A DNA stretch of 50,709 nt, taken from contig VHZZ01000437.1 of assembly GCA_009801015.1 (NCBI GenBank), positions 32,314 to 83,022 of the forward strand, read 5' to 3'. Under the pieces are notes generated by a model, which saw only the letters and a program-made list of their open reading frames with translations, was not told the DNA's origin and did not search any database. The DNA is from Silene noctiflora (Eukaryota > Streptophyta > Magnoliopsida > Caryophyllales > Caryophyllaceae). Made by a program: the position numbers and the translations under genes. Shown in pieces: positions 31,283-42,484 of the stretch. Each line of letters starts with the position of its first letter. Positions within the stretch are counted from its first letter, which is position 1.

Positions 31283-32664
31283 GGTTTGACGACATCTTTT
31301 CTATGTCTGAGAATTTGATGTGTCAAGTTCAGACCTATATGACATACTATGCTGTAGATATAATGGTATAAATGTTATCCCCTTTAACATCCCCTTACAC
31401 ACGAGTTATCATCGGGTTAACTAATAGAATTTTATTTGTAAAAGATTGTTTAGATGGACGAGGTTGTTCCTGCTGAAATCTGGACTCCATAGTGATAGGA
31501 AAATTGGTGCTAGTGGCCGCGCTTTCAAAGGATAATGTTTGCCTTTTACTCTTTTTTTTTTTATACTCCATGGTGATAGGAGTATTGTTTTTGTTGTGCT
31601 GATTTAACACTTGTACCCTTGTTTAAGAAGCGCACGAGAGCCAGGGCTCACTGATGCACTGGTCACATTTGTTCAGGAAAGTTTAGGTGCATTTTTTGCA
31701 CAAGTCGTAGTAGGCGGTGAACACTGTTTAAGATTTTTCTTCCAATTCTTTCGTAATGTTCTTTCGTTTGCCCCTTGTCTTCTTAAAGATGTTAGTCCTG
31801 TTAAAAGATCCTCGAATTGGTGCACCGTAAATGACGAAATTACAAATATGTTTTCAAATGCGATTTATCTTGTGTGCATGTCTTTGGTCCTTTTTTTTTA
31901 GCACTTGGTACGCATAGTGCCTTCTAAATAGTGAATATATATATCTTGTGCTGGTCCAAGAGGTCATGGTATGTGGGAATGTGTATTGAGACGTGTACTA
32001 TTAGGAATTCACTCGGTGTTCGTTTGACGGATAATTCACGTGGTAACCTTACGCCATAGTTCTTGCTCAAAGTAAACATTACGCTTTGCAAATGATCATT
32101 ATCCATATCCGTTTTAAATAAGAAGTGTATCAAATAGATAGATGAGATAGAAAATAGAATATCTGGGTAATATTTAACTCGTTTTACACTTAGAAGGCTA
32201 TGACCGACTGACTGTTATAAGGGAGACCCTGATATTTAAACAAGAAATATGACCACGTACCCTTTTAACTCCACTTGACAAGTGACAACCAAGTAACCCA
32301 CGCAAATAAGCCAACATCCGGGTCCACATCTTTTTTGTCATGTTCTCTATCAGAGTTGCACACTTGTACGAGTAGATCAAACATTTCTACTTAGTTAAAC
32401 AAAAATTCTTATTTAAGACGGAAGAATCCATCTTGAATTTAAGACGAGCTCAAATAATAACTCATTTGTATAGATAAGACAAACATTTGGTTATTTCCTA
32501 GACTTTTCATTTTATTTCTGTAATAATAACTCATTTGTATTCCCTAGACTTTTCATTTCATTTCTGTCTTAATTCATACATTGAGATACTACTTGATTCT
32601 TTTTAACTTTAAGACGACTCATAATTGGTTCGTGGTGGCTATCTAAGATTCCTCACAATTATAT
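31283..32664. other. Spacer between the bZIP and serine decarboxylase 3' ends
   Basis: The two genes converge here, so 3' untranslated regions must occupy the edges. Near 31480-31580 CTCCATAGTGATAGGA is repeated as CTCCATGGTGATAGGAG. The open frames are short and unlike known proteins. Confidence 0.35.
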
Positions 32665-32676
32665 TGTTAAATGCAA

Positions 32677-32888
32677 ATTCTTATTTCAGACGGGTTATTT
32701 TCGGTCTGAAATAAGACGGATAAAATGTTGCCATTTTTTAATAAAATATAACCATTTAATGACAAAATGTTATAACTAAAGTCGTCACTTTTTACCCTAA
32801 AAATGATGTAAAATATTTTATTGTAAAATGACGACATATTGTCCGGCTTATTTCAGACGGGAAACAAGCCATCTGACGCAAGACGCGC
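32677..32888. mobile_element. Fold-back MITE (TTATTTCAGACGG family)
   Basis: The left arm 32688-32730 (CAGACGGG, GTCTGAAATAAGACGGATAA) pairs with the right arm 32831-32875 (GTCCGGCTTATTTCAGACGG, then AAACAAGCCATCTG). The interior is AT-rich with GTCGTCAC-type words. A single related end, TTCTTATTTAAGACGGA, lies at 32406. Confidence 0.55.
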
Positions 32889-33134
32889 TGGTTGTTAAAA
32901 TTCTATGTAAAAATTCAGGATCTTGTAGTGGCCAAGTTGCTAAAAGCATAGGGAGATAGATTATAGATAGAATCTAGTTTCAAGCAAATTACAAAGATTG
33001 TTGAAAGGAAACACAGCAATACATAAATAGCAACAACAATAATACACTGCTAACAACAAATTATGGAGCATTACAAGTCGGAATTAGTGCCTTGTATCTC
33101 CGTCACATAATCGCTAATCATTAACAAACAATCC

Positions 33135-36100
33135 TCACTTGTGCACAGGGCAACCACAGTTTTCCCTGCCCATCTCATGTTCAACACATGGGGGTTGATT
33201 AGTTCCATCCTTGTACCAAGTCGAACGCTTATCAACTAACTCCTCGAGGAAGGTGTCAAGCTTCTCGATTGTGACACTTGGCATTACCACAACATGAGCT
33301 ATGCTCCCTTGGCAAGCTAGCTGCCATCTTCGGATAAAGTCCTCGTCGAGAGGACGCTCAAAGACCACTGTGCTGCTTAGCTCATTGAGCATGGCACTAA
33401 TACCGGCCTCTTTAAGCCGGTCTTTGAGGTAATGAGCATTTCGTAAGCACTTCTGGACCTCTTTCTGGAATCCACCATATCCTTTTCGGTTCAAGGTGTA
33501 CCATAGAAAGATGGGGGCATGGCCATTCCTGCTTCCCATGATTGTCGCATCCCTTGAAGCGAGATACTCCACATTTCTAGAGAGGGCGTTAATGTGTTCT
33601 ATCCTTGTAATTTGAACACCACAGGGCATTGGACAACCTACAAATTTGTGCCCCGAAACACTTACACTGCCGATTGGTTTCTTGAATGTTACTTGAGGTG
33701 CCTGTTTAAAGCGAGGAGCATGAGCATAGTTTGATAATTGAAAGTAAGACAATCTAGAAGTTTGAAACAAGCTAACAAATTTTTCCGAGGTGGGAAGACC
33801 ATAAATGATTCTTTGTTTTTGAAATATGATGAAATAAGAAAGTAAAATAAAACAAAGTATTTGCATTTCCTCTTGTTGAAAAGAGTCAAATGGTTGATTG
33901 GTAAGAGAGGTACATCCGAGCACCCCCTACATCATTATGGGCGGGAGCTCTTGAGGTGTTTGGATAATGTTGTTTGGGTGAGCAGGTAACCTAAAGTTTG
34001 TGAAATACAAAAACACAGGCTCGCCGACTCATTATTGTTTCGCCAAAACAAGCCATGAAGCTTTTTATAAGGTGGCGCCTCTAACAAGTTAGAATCGACC
34101 TACGAAATGTTACTCTCTAGCAAGTGTTCAGCTTAATTAGTTTTATTAAAACACTCATCTCTCCACAGTGGACGCTTATCCCAGTTTATTGCAAGAAATG
34201 TGTACGCTGAGTATAATTCCCGCGCATCTCAATCACAATGGATAAGGATCCTTGCTTCTTAAGGGCAAAGTGAAGCGCAGGACATCCTGGGGGAATATGG
34301 TCTCCCTCTCCACTGGAAAATCACACACAGCATGGTCTGTGACAGTCTGACAGACAGCAGGGAATCCAACCCCAAGTGCCAACCACACTTGCTTAAACTA
34401 AAAATAGCCTTTGGCCTTTACCAAAAAAGGAATACATTATACCCAAGTTGGTGTAGTAGTCAATTAGCCATGAGAGATTCGTGGAAAATCCGAGATATAG
34501 GGTTTGGCATTCACCGAAAGAAGCTACATTATAGCTAAGTTGGTTGTAGTTGTCATGAGAGATTCATGCATAGTCCGGGAAATATAGTTTTACGGCAGTT
34601 ACTTACTTTTTTGACAAATGGAAGCATGAGGCCAAATAAAGCTCCATCACAGTGGATATAAAACCGATTGTGTGGGAAGCCACACTCTTCAAGCGTCTGA
34701 ATAACGAGATCAAGATCATCAACAGCTCCTTTTACGGTTGTTCCTGCAGTAAAAAAAAGGCTAACTAGTTAGTTATACAAGAGAAAGATTATCAGCTATG
34801 TAGAGTGAAGTATTTAGACATTCCCTCCATCATGTCGTGTTTTATTTTGTCAGGCAAGTTTCCGAATTGTCACTTGTAATCGTTGTAAATAACCAATAAA
34901 CAATTAAGCATAGAAGAAAACTTGTCATGTACATCTATATCAAGTTTCTCATTCCCAAGAATAAAAAACGTAATGAGACATACAAATCATGTGTATTAAA
35001 TGGCAAAGTAAATACCTATGTTGACATTGAGGATGGCTGGTTTATCTGGGTTCTGTAGAAGCTTAGCCTTAAAATCAGCACAATCGATCTCTCCAGAAAC
35101 TAAAGTCTCGATCTTAACAGAATCCATTCTATACATGCGTGCAGCTTTAAAAATGGAGTAGTGAGACTCTTTTGACGCGTACAAAATTCCATCAGGAAAC
35201 ACCTCTCTCCTGAGATAATATTTGTCGAACAGAGTGTCAGTAGACAATGGCAAGCATCAGAGCGGAAACCAAAAGACAGGCAACTTTACTTACCCCACAA
35301 GAATACCGTGAAGGTTTCCTTCTGTCCCGCAGTTGGTAATATATCCCCAGTACTCATCCTTCTCAAGCTCCCAAAGACGTGCAAACCAATCCAAGACACC
35401 CACTTCAAATTGCCTTGAATGCACACCATAGTTGCTTTCGATAAATGGATCTCCAAGGTTGTTAATTGAAAAATGCTGCAATTGACCCAAGGCACCATAG
35501 TCGAAGTCCAGGTTATACGGATATCCTACATTAACATATTGGGCCATTTAATATATGAACAAATCCATTGGACAAAAGGGGCACAAAACAAACTCACAGA
35601 TTATTGCCAAACTATCCTAATCTCAAATGACTCTTCAATGATCATTCCCATAACATCAATTGTCGAGCTTATTTATTCTCGATGATCATGAACTGATGCT
35701 CCTACGTCCTAACCTTTAATTATGAAACTCAATACTAACTGACAATAGCTAGTAATCTAATATCTCAAATGTTCACATTTAATACAAATGTCAAAACCCA
35801 ATTGACATTTCCGAATCGCATCTATTAATTTCGTGAAATGTCAGACAATTACACACCTAGGACAAGAAAGTAAGGAATCACTTCGAGATACAATCAAACC
35901 TCAAAAGACATGATGTAACACGACTTCACGGCGATAAACATCAACAACAGCTATATGTAGATCAAGTGTCATAAAAATACCAATAAAAAGTATTAAAATT
36001 ATTAACGTTTTCAAAGTGTCCTAGTGGAACAAGCAAAAGTGCCCTTTGAAGCAACACAGAGGTTATGATCTCCAAAATTTTCAACCCTTTCCTTTAGGTT

Positions 36101-36963
36101 ATTACAAAATTTCCCCATGAATGACAATAGAAAATACTCGCCCATTTTAAACAAAGGTAAACAAATGACTGATACGGATAAACTAATTTACCAACTGAAT
36201 CTCTTCAGCTTCTCCGTATGGAATATTTTAAACAAATCACTGATACGGACAAGCTAATTAGCCTAATGATTAGCTTCTCTACTTTTTCAGTACGGAATAT
36301 CTCGGACAAACTAATTTACCAAATGATTATCTTTCTGCTCTCTCTGGAACGAGATTTAAAGCAATGACTAATTATAATCACAAATTCTCATTGAAGACGG
36401 GCACTATCCGTCACAAGCTGAAGACGGATAGTGCCCTCTCGGGCACCAACCATGGGGTGCTCTATTTCCCCCTCTTGCCTTATCCGTTTAAGTTATGGAT
36501 ACCCTCACAAATAATAATAATAATAAAAAGTAACAAATAATAATAATAATAAAAAGTAAATAAATGATTGGGACAGAGGAAATACGAGATCAGCGTAAGA
36601 CCATCTTACAAGTGGATACGTGTTTTTATATATAAAAGGACCGTCTCACGTACCTAAATGATGCTTGGTACGTTCAATCAAAGATTGGCGATACCTAGCC
36701 AATACACCAGCCATATAAGCCGCCTTATCGCCGGTAACCTCGTCATTAGCTTCGGGTTCGGTGATATCAAGGCACGTGGAATGCACGTTCCTTCCCAACA
36801 CAATCCCCTTCTTCTCCTTTCCATTATTCACTATATCTTCAATATCTTTGTCATAGGCCAACGGAGGGGGAACCGGTTCGAATACCAGAGCGGCCGGATC
36901 CAGATCTTTCCGGTTCAGGATTTCACTCTCATTAATGTCCTTCATTTCTTGTAATGCCGCCAT
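33135..36963 (-). CDS. SDC: Serine decarboxylase (PLP-dependent, group II), 5 exons
   Basis: The exons on the minus strand are 36963-36654, 35525-35294, 35209-35016, 34743-34607 and 33701-33135, giving 479 residues with every border GT-AG and in frame. Plant SDC turns L-serine into ethanolamine, the source of phosphatidylethanolamine and choline. The PLP lysine is Lys310 in [17 protein letters not shown]. Asp278 in [10 protein letters not shown] should bind the cofactor pyridine nitrogen, and His197 in KESHYSIFK should stack on the ring. Long blocks ([40 protein letters not shown]) are those of plant SDC rather than of animal histidine decarboxylase, the name often copied onto it. The C-terminus ends CPVHK, as I recall for the Arabidopsis enzyme. 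The length is normal, with no breaks. Expected in the cytosol; no targeting peptide is visible. An older frame reading 33135-33923 as one exon includes intron and is wrong at its N-terminus. Confidence 0.96.
36378..36480. mobile_element. Fold-back MITE half in SDC intron 1
   Basis: TCACAAATTCTCATTGAAGACGG, then a perfect 14-base hairpin, GGGCACTATCCGTC (36399-36412) with GACGGATAGTGCCC (36423-36436) and a 10-base loop. It matches the ends of the elements at 2411 and 38721. The other end of the element is not evident. Confidence 0.6.
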
Positions 36964-36984
36964 TTTTCCAATTGATTTTCTCAG

Positions 36985-37106
36985 CTGTTGACGAAGAATA
37001 ATAATTAAAAAAAAAAACCGATTAAGATCAGATTATAAAATGATTTAGAAATAATTAACAGAAATTAATTGGGAAATTAATGAAATGATGAATTTATATG
37101 GAATAC
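36985..37106 (-). other. Probable 5' leader intron of SDC
   Basis: On the minus strand CAG/GTATTCC (donor, intron from 37106) and a T-rich tract followed by TCAACAG/CTGAG (acceptor, to 36985) would remove 122 bases of the leader. The ATG lies 21 bases after the acceptor. Inferred from splice signals and spacing alone. Confidence 0.45.
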
Positions 37107-37196
37107 CTGAAGGGTGGATCAGAAATGGAGGAAGAAAGAGAGGAAGAGAAGCGAAATGCGGGGAGTAAGAGGGAGTGTGATGAGGAATGAGTCCGA

Positions 37197-37206
37197 GTAT
37201 ATATAG
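37197..37206 (-). promoter_or_regulatory. TATA box of SDC
   Basis: CTATATATAC on the minus strand, about 90 bases before the proposed leader donor. A GA/CT-rich stretch (37120-37170) follows it in the direction of transcription, as in many plant leaders. Confidence 0.5.
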
Positions 37207-37216
37207 GGAGGAGGAT

Positions 37217-37310
37217 TATTGGGTTCGGGTTTGGGTTCGGGTTCGGGTTCGGGTTCGGGTTTGTGTTTGTGTTTGTGTTTGTGTTCGGGTTCGGGTTCGG
37301 ATTCGAGTCA
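37217..37310. repeat. TTCGGG / TTTGTG hexanucleotide array
   Basis: About 15 six-base units: GGTTCGGGTTTGGGTTCGGG, further TTCGGG units, then a TTTGTG block of four, then TTCGGG again. It begins about 10 bases upstream of the SDC TATA box. It resembles but is not the plant telomere repeat TTTAGGG. Confidence 0.85.
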
Positions 37311-38720
37311 AATTAATTGATAGGATATTCAACATTCAAGTGACTATGTTAATCTTAGATTCTCAGGTCATGTTTTTCTTTGACTGACATGAACCGAGTG
37401 AATCTAAACTAAACTTAATAAAATTGAATTGAATTGAATTGTATTGATTTGAACTTAATTGAACTGAACTTATAAGAATTGAAATTAAGTCCAAAAAGCA
37501 GTAGATTTGGTTAAGTTTAATTCAATTTAGATTTGTTTCGTTTATTTATCTTAATCAATTGGTTGAGGGGGCAATATCGAAATAGGTGGGATTGGGTTAG
37601 ATCATTATTATGTTGTGATTTAAATAGGTCAGGTTTTGGATAATTTTATTATGAATAATGATGAGTTTTATTTCTCTAAGAAAAAAAGAAAAAAGTAAAC
37701 TTAAATAAGTATTTCAGTTTAAGTTTTTAGGGTGTACTTTTAAAAAATATGAAATTTTAATTTTTAGAGTAGAAAAATTAGAAAAAAAAAATATTTTATA
37801 CCTTGGGAATATATTTATAGTTACATTTTGTTAAAATAAAAATAATTAATAACAGATGGTGAATGGATGACGATTGATATTTCTTCATCCAACTCATCAT
37901 ACATTCATCAACCGTTTCATTCACCATCCATCCTTCATTCATTTAACTCGGATTATCATCCGTCTCTTAGGATATGGATCGGGTTTTGACGGACTAACGG
38001 TAAAATTGACATCCTGTTAACGCTCAATTTAGTTGAGATACTAAATTTATTATTTTAAGGGTACTTGGGGCCACTATTGAAAGAACGGATAATTGAGCTT
38101 ATTCAAGGTGATCCACACCCGGAAGAGGAACGCTCGACTTTAAGAGGTTAGCAGCGCTCGAGACGGTTTCAAGAAGCATCAACGGTTGTCAAACTATTCC
38201 CCACTAAGGAAGTAGTTTACAAGGAGTCGGTTAAGAGTTCATATATAAGGAAGCACTTACTAAGACAAACAACACACACAACTCAAACAATTACAACTAA
38301 GTCTATTTTAGATCTTAGATTTTAGTCTTATATTAGATTAGGACGATGAAACCATCCATCTATCCATGGAAGTAATTAATCATCTATCTTTTAGTTTGTA
38401 ATTTATTAGCATCCACAAATACTCTTGTGAAGACTCTATTAACGTTGTGTAATTGACATTTTCATGATATATAAGTATTCCTGAAGATTCTTGTGTTTAG
38501 AATAAAAGAATTATATCATTCATCCCCGAGCGCTAAAATCACAAAAGTAATTTAACGCTGTTTATTAGATTACGCATCTATAACCGTGTCTCAAACCCTT
38601 ATAATTTAGGGTAGATCACAAAATGTAAGAGAGTAGTTACAAACTATAGAGTATCTTAAAGTATTATGCTTGTTGCCATACAAATACAAATAGAACCCTA
38701 CATAGAAGCAAAGCGTCTTG
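37311..38720. other. Spacer with possible LTR fragment
   Basis: There is no gene. At 37420-37560 AATTGAATTGAATTG-type words recur. At about 38090-38590 a TATATAAGG (38243), an AATAAAAGAATT (38500) and an ATTCATCCCCGAGCGC stretch are ordered as in a plant LTR (promoter, polyadenylation signal, U5), but TG/CA ends and target duplication were not found. Confidence 0.3.
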
Positions 38721-38911
38721 CTTGTGACGGACATTATCCGTCAGATCACAAGCTGAAGACGGATAATGTCTTTCTCACAATAAGGCAAGTGGGAGGATAA
38801 GTGGGGGAGAAATGGAGCACCCTATGGATAGTGCCACTTGCATATTGTGAGAGGGCACTATCCGTCTTCAGTTTATGACGGATAGTGTCCGTCTTCAATG
38901 AAAATTTGTGA
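38721..38911. mobile_element. Fold-back MITE (GACGGATAGTG family), full copy
   Basis: The left arm (CTTGTGACGGACATTATCCG, TGAAGACGGATAATGTC, TCTCACAATAAGGCAAGTGG) pairs with the right arm (CCACTTGCATATTGTGAGAG, GCACTATCCGTCTTCAG, ATGACGGATAGTGTCCGTC). The outer end is TTCAATGAAAATTTGTG. Confidence 0.65.
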
Positions 38912-38926
38912 TACAATTAGTCTCCC

Positions 38927-39043
38927 TTGTGACATGCACTATCCGTCACAAGGGAGAATTTGTGATACAATTAGTCTCCCTTGTTACAAAATTTGGTATG
39001 TATCCACTCGTCTCTCCCTTGTGACGGATAGTGCATGTTACAA
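38927..39043. repeat. Long inverted repeat, 31-base arms
   Basis: The arm at 38927-38957 (TTGTGACATGCACTATCCGT, CACAAGGGAGA) is the reverse complement of 39013-39043 with one mismatch. A 55-base loop separates them and itself repeats TACAATTAGTCTCCCTTGT. It is related to the MITE family of the adjacent element; the two stand side by side. Confidence 0.75.
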
Positions 39044-40332
39044 ATGAGAATTTGTGTTTGTGATATAGAAGTTAGAAACAAAATGCAAAGTCACATGTCA
39101 CAAAAACAAACAAATAATAGATTAATAGGAAAAATAAAGCATTTTATGACTTTGTCATTAAGAAAACTTAAAACAACATATAGAGGTCAACTAGAGGTGG
39201 AGAGGTACTAAAGAGATCCACCCACGAGAAACGTACTTACGTTAAAGGACAAAAAGAGATTACTCCGGATTTTCTGTCTCATTTTTGTATTTTATATTAT
39301 GTCCTATCATTTATTTATTTGACAGTTAAATATTAAAAATAAAAACTTGGTATTTAGAAATCCTTAACTTTTAAACACTGACACAAAAATGAAAACCCGA
39401 AAATGAAACACAAAATCTAAGCTTCAAAGATTCAAATAACAAATCAAAGAAAAAGAAAAACAAAAGACGAATCTCTTAGTCATGTCATCATGTGGTTCAG
39501 GATGAATATTCAAAGAACCTTGTTAGGACCCTCAAATATCTATATTCATAGTTTTAAGATGATAATATTTGTTTTAAATTTAAAACATTTAGATAAATTA
39601 GATTAGACAAAAAAATAATGCACAAAAAAAAAAATATAAAAAATTTGTCTTATATAAGTACGAACGTATTTAAATATTTGACCTATTTTTATTTTAAGAT
39701 GAAACTGTCGTCTTAAGAAAAATATACCGACATATACAATAGATATACGATCTTCAATGAGAATTTGTGTTCTATCTATAGCATGTGATTTTATCCAACT
39801 ATAGATATGGTCTCTTAACTTGTCCTTTAATCGTCATTTCATTAAATTAATATTAATTTTTTGGTTGAATACACTTTGTTATAAAAGAATTTTTGATACT
39901 TCCTCCGTTTTCGATCATTTATTTTCTTTGATTAAAATATCTTTTATAAAGGATAAAAAAATGATTGAGACAAGGAATAAAAAGGTAAGGCTATAAAAAA
40001 ATTAAGTCGGCTCGTAGGGTCATCAGTATTATCTCGATCAAAACTCAGTTCGAAATACTCGTAAATCAAAACTAATACTCCGTATTAGATAGGAACAGTG
40101 GTGGAGCTAGGGGGTTAGTAAAGGTACTCGCCTTTTAACAGTTAAAATTTTCAAAGTTTTTAGCTAAATTCTTCAATTTTTTTTTAGTATACCTTATATT
40201 ATTACTCATCCCCTAAAATTTTTCGCCCCTAAACTCAAATCCTGACTCCGTCACATATAGGAATCTATCATACAACATGTTGGATAATATTGGCTCTTTT
40301 TGGTGTGAAGGGGCATTACCTCTAGATATTTT

Positions 40333-40375
<43 letters not shown>

Positions 40376-40884
40376 GGTGGTGTGTTTTTATATACCAAAT
40401 CCAACGTGTATTTTGCAAACAAACATAATAGGAGCAACATATTCAAGGATTCTTGACCCTACTCAGCACCAACCAAAACGGATAAATGGAATCTTATGCA
40501 TGTGTCTCTATTCTCATACATCAATAAAGATTCTTTGTTGTAACAAAATTTGATTCAAAGTGCTCTAATTTATGATATAAAATATTAGAATTTGATTCAA
40601 AGTGCTCTATATTATGATAAAAAAAATGGAATTAGAAGGAATCGCATAGTTTTATAAAGATAAAAGACCTTGATAATGAAACGATCTCGCGACATACGAA
40701 TATATAAACCTTATGCAGCGTATATGTTATTAAATACCGAGTAAGAATGAACTGGCTAGTTAATATGAAATTGGTCCAATTCCGATAATGAGTAAGAATG
40801 AACCGGCTAGTTAAGAAGTTAATTACATGTAACACGATATGAAATTGGTCCTACTCTGATCGTTTTGAATATGTACATTCGTCA
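39044..40884. other. Spacer with decayed elements, no gene
   Basis: TCTTCAATGAGAATTTGTG at 39751-39769 is a lone end of the fold-back family. About 39898-39975 resembles a decayed Stowaway (TACTTCCTCCGTTTTCGATCA to ATGATTGAGACAAGG). An A run of 40 bases lies at 40335-40374. No coding signal was found. Confidence 0.4.
40335..40374 (+). repeat. Forty-base A run
   Basis: An uninterrupted A40 after TTTTGC and before CGGTGG. It could be the tail of a retroposed sequence on the plus strand or a simple-sequence expansion. Such runs are often mis-sized in assemblies. Confidence 0.8.
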
Positions 40885-41400
40885 TTAGTTCCCGTTAAGT
40901 TGATGACTGAAAACATAGCCAAATTCTGACCAATTAGCGGTCAGAAGATTTCTCATGTCATTTTCCGATTGATCAGTGGCTGATATTGGTCCAGAAATGG
41001 TGTTTACGGACTCCGATTTCCCCCTCTTCTGCACCAACCATCCAAGCTTAGTAACAACATAACCTGTGAACCTGCTCGACATGTTACAAAACTTACGACG
41101 ACTTCAACCAAATACAGGATGCCTGTAAATGCTTATTCGCAAACTGGAGACTTTCCTTAAGTACAAGACTTGCTCCAATCCCGACATGACATACTCGATT
41201 GCAATATATAGGCTCCTCGACAAGGTGCACTCAAACCGATTGGGCTTACTCCCGAGGCAACTACAGATTATCTTATCACAGATTAGCTTGGAGCATAACC
41301 TGATCCTCTACTTAACATTAAATTTATCATCCTCTTTGCCGGTGCCAGCCACTGGCCACCTCACCTCCCTAATCTGCTCTTCGCAATATCACACATAATA
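40885..41400 (-). pseudogene. Unrecognised broken reading frame
   Basis: On the minus strand one frame from about 41386 to 40885 is open except for two stops (near 41110 and 41330). It encodes stretches such as WPVAGTGKEDDKFNVK, CLGSKPNRFECTLSRSLYIA and, after an ATG at 41082, SSRFTGYVVTKLGWLVQKRG to a stop at 40885. Base composition is less AT-rich than the flanks, as in coding DNA. I do not recognise the protein. The opposite strand also has an 89-codon frame at 41129-41398, so fortuitous openness is possible. Confidence 0.25.
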
Positions 41401-41497
41401 ATCACCTGCATCTCCGTCTAAATCTCAAAGCACAATCATGAACTCCAAACGGTCCTTGTGCTCACTCTCATAAATAATTCTTCGCTTACATGTCCAT

Positions 41498-41596
41498 ATA
41501 GTACGGGTGTCATTATAACTACGGTAGGAGCATCAGATCATGTCGATACAAAAATTTCTCCAAAACCATACAAAGCTATAATGACACCCGTGCTAT
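41498..41596. repeat. Short fold-back element
   Basis: ATAGTACGGGTGTCATTATA (41498-41517) pairs with TATAATGACACCCGTGCTAT (41577-41596), 19 of 20 bases, with a 59-base loop. No target duplication is clear. It may be a small MITE. Confidence 0.6.
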
Positions 41597-42484
41597 ATAA
41601 CTTTACAGTAACGCTTACTTTGCAAGAGCGTCAGAGAATCACCGAAGGCAAAATTAGAAAAATCTGAATACACAGATCTGCATCATTAAATCAACTGTCA
41701 AGTGTCAAGTGGCGAGCCCAGCAAATATAAATCATGTCAAAATCCATTATTCGTCTAGCTATGATCTAAGTAGTATCTTAACCTAGGAGAGATATATCAT
41801 GTATTCATGGACCTTCTCTTTTCTACATTTCTCGCTGACACAAAAATAACCCGCATATAAATATATAATCAGTCATTTTCTACTTGTCACCAATGTACGC
41901 TGAGAAAATACCAGAAAATCCATAATCAAATGCATAAAGTTACAAGAGAGATCAAGTTCAGAATAACAAAAATAATCCGGCCAACTCCAACTTATATCCA
42001 AAATTCCACTCAATTAAGTAGCTCCTACAGGCTTAACATAAACACAGTTCAACAGGACTCAGAGATAAAGATTGTACAATTTACAGCCTCAGAACTGATA
42101 TGAAGTACAAGCATTCTTGTCGGAATTTAAGACCATTAAAAAAAATTCATGTGAGACACTTGTATCTTGACATGCTAAAGTTATATTCCTCGTTTGATAA
42201 TTAGGTTCAGGGTGCTGTGGTATGCATACAATGATCTCACACAAGAGACGCTCAAAATAACATGGCATCATCTCAGAACGAGGGGTGCGATTGAGGATAT
42301 TACTCACAAAACAAGCACTGATGGAAACTAGTGGGCCAAATACATAACAAAAATGAATTTAAAGACGCTCGTGACTTCCGAGTCGTGAGCAATGTCAACT
42401 CAATTCAGTGGCGGTAACTGAAACGTTGCAAGCCACCATTGTTAATTATAGAAAAATCAACCCAGGGCACAATTTATATAAAGC
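41597..42484. other. 3' flank of NUP96
   Basis: It probably contains the NUP96 3' untranslated region next to 42484. The open frames here are short and not conserved. Confidence 0.4.

Noticed and set aside
33702..33923. N-terminal part of the single open frame 33135-33923
   Set aside because: It reads through intron 4 of the serine decarboxylase gene; the acceptor AAACAG at 33702 and continuity from exon 4 show that coding starts at 33701.
37217..37310. Interstitial telomere repeat
   Set aside because: The unit is TTCGGG, not TTTAGGG, and has a TTTGTG block.
37187..37387. Open frame with a long RVRVRVCVCV stretch
   Set aside because: It is a translation of the TTCGGG/TTTGTG hexamer array, with no protein signal outside it.
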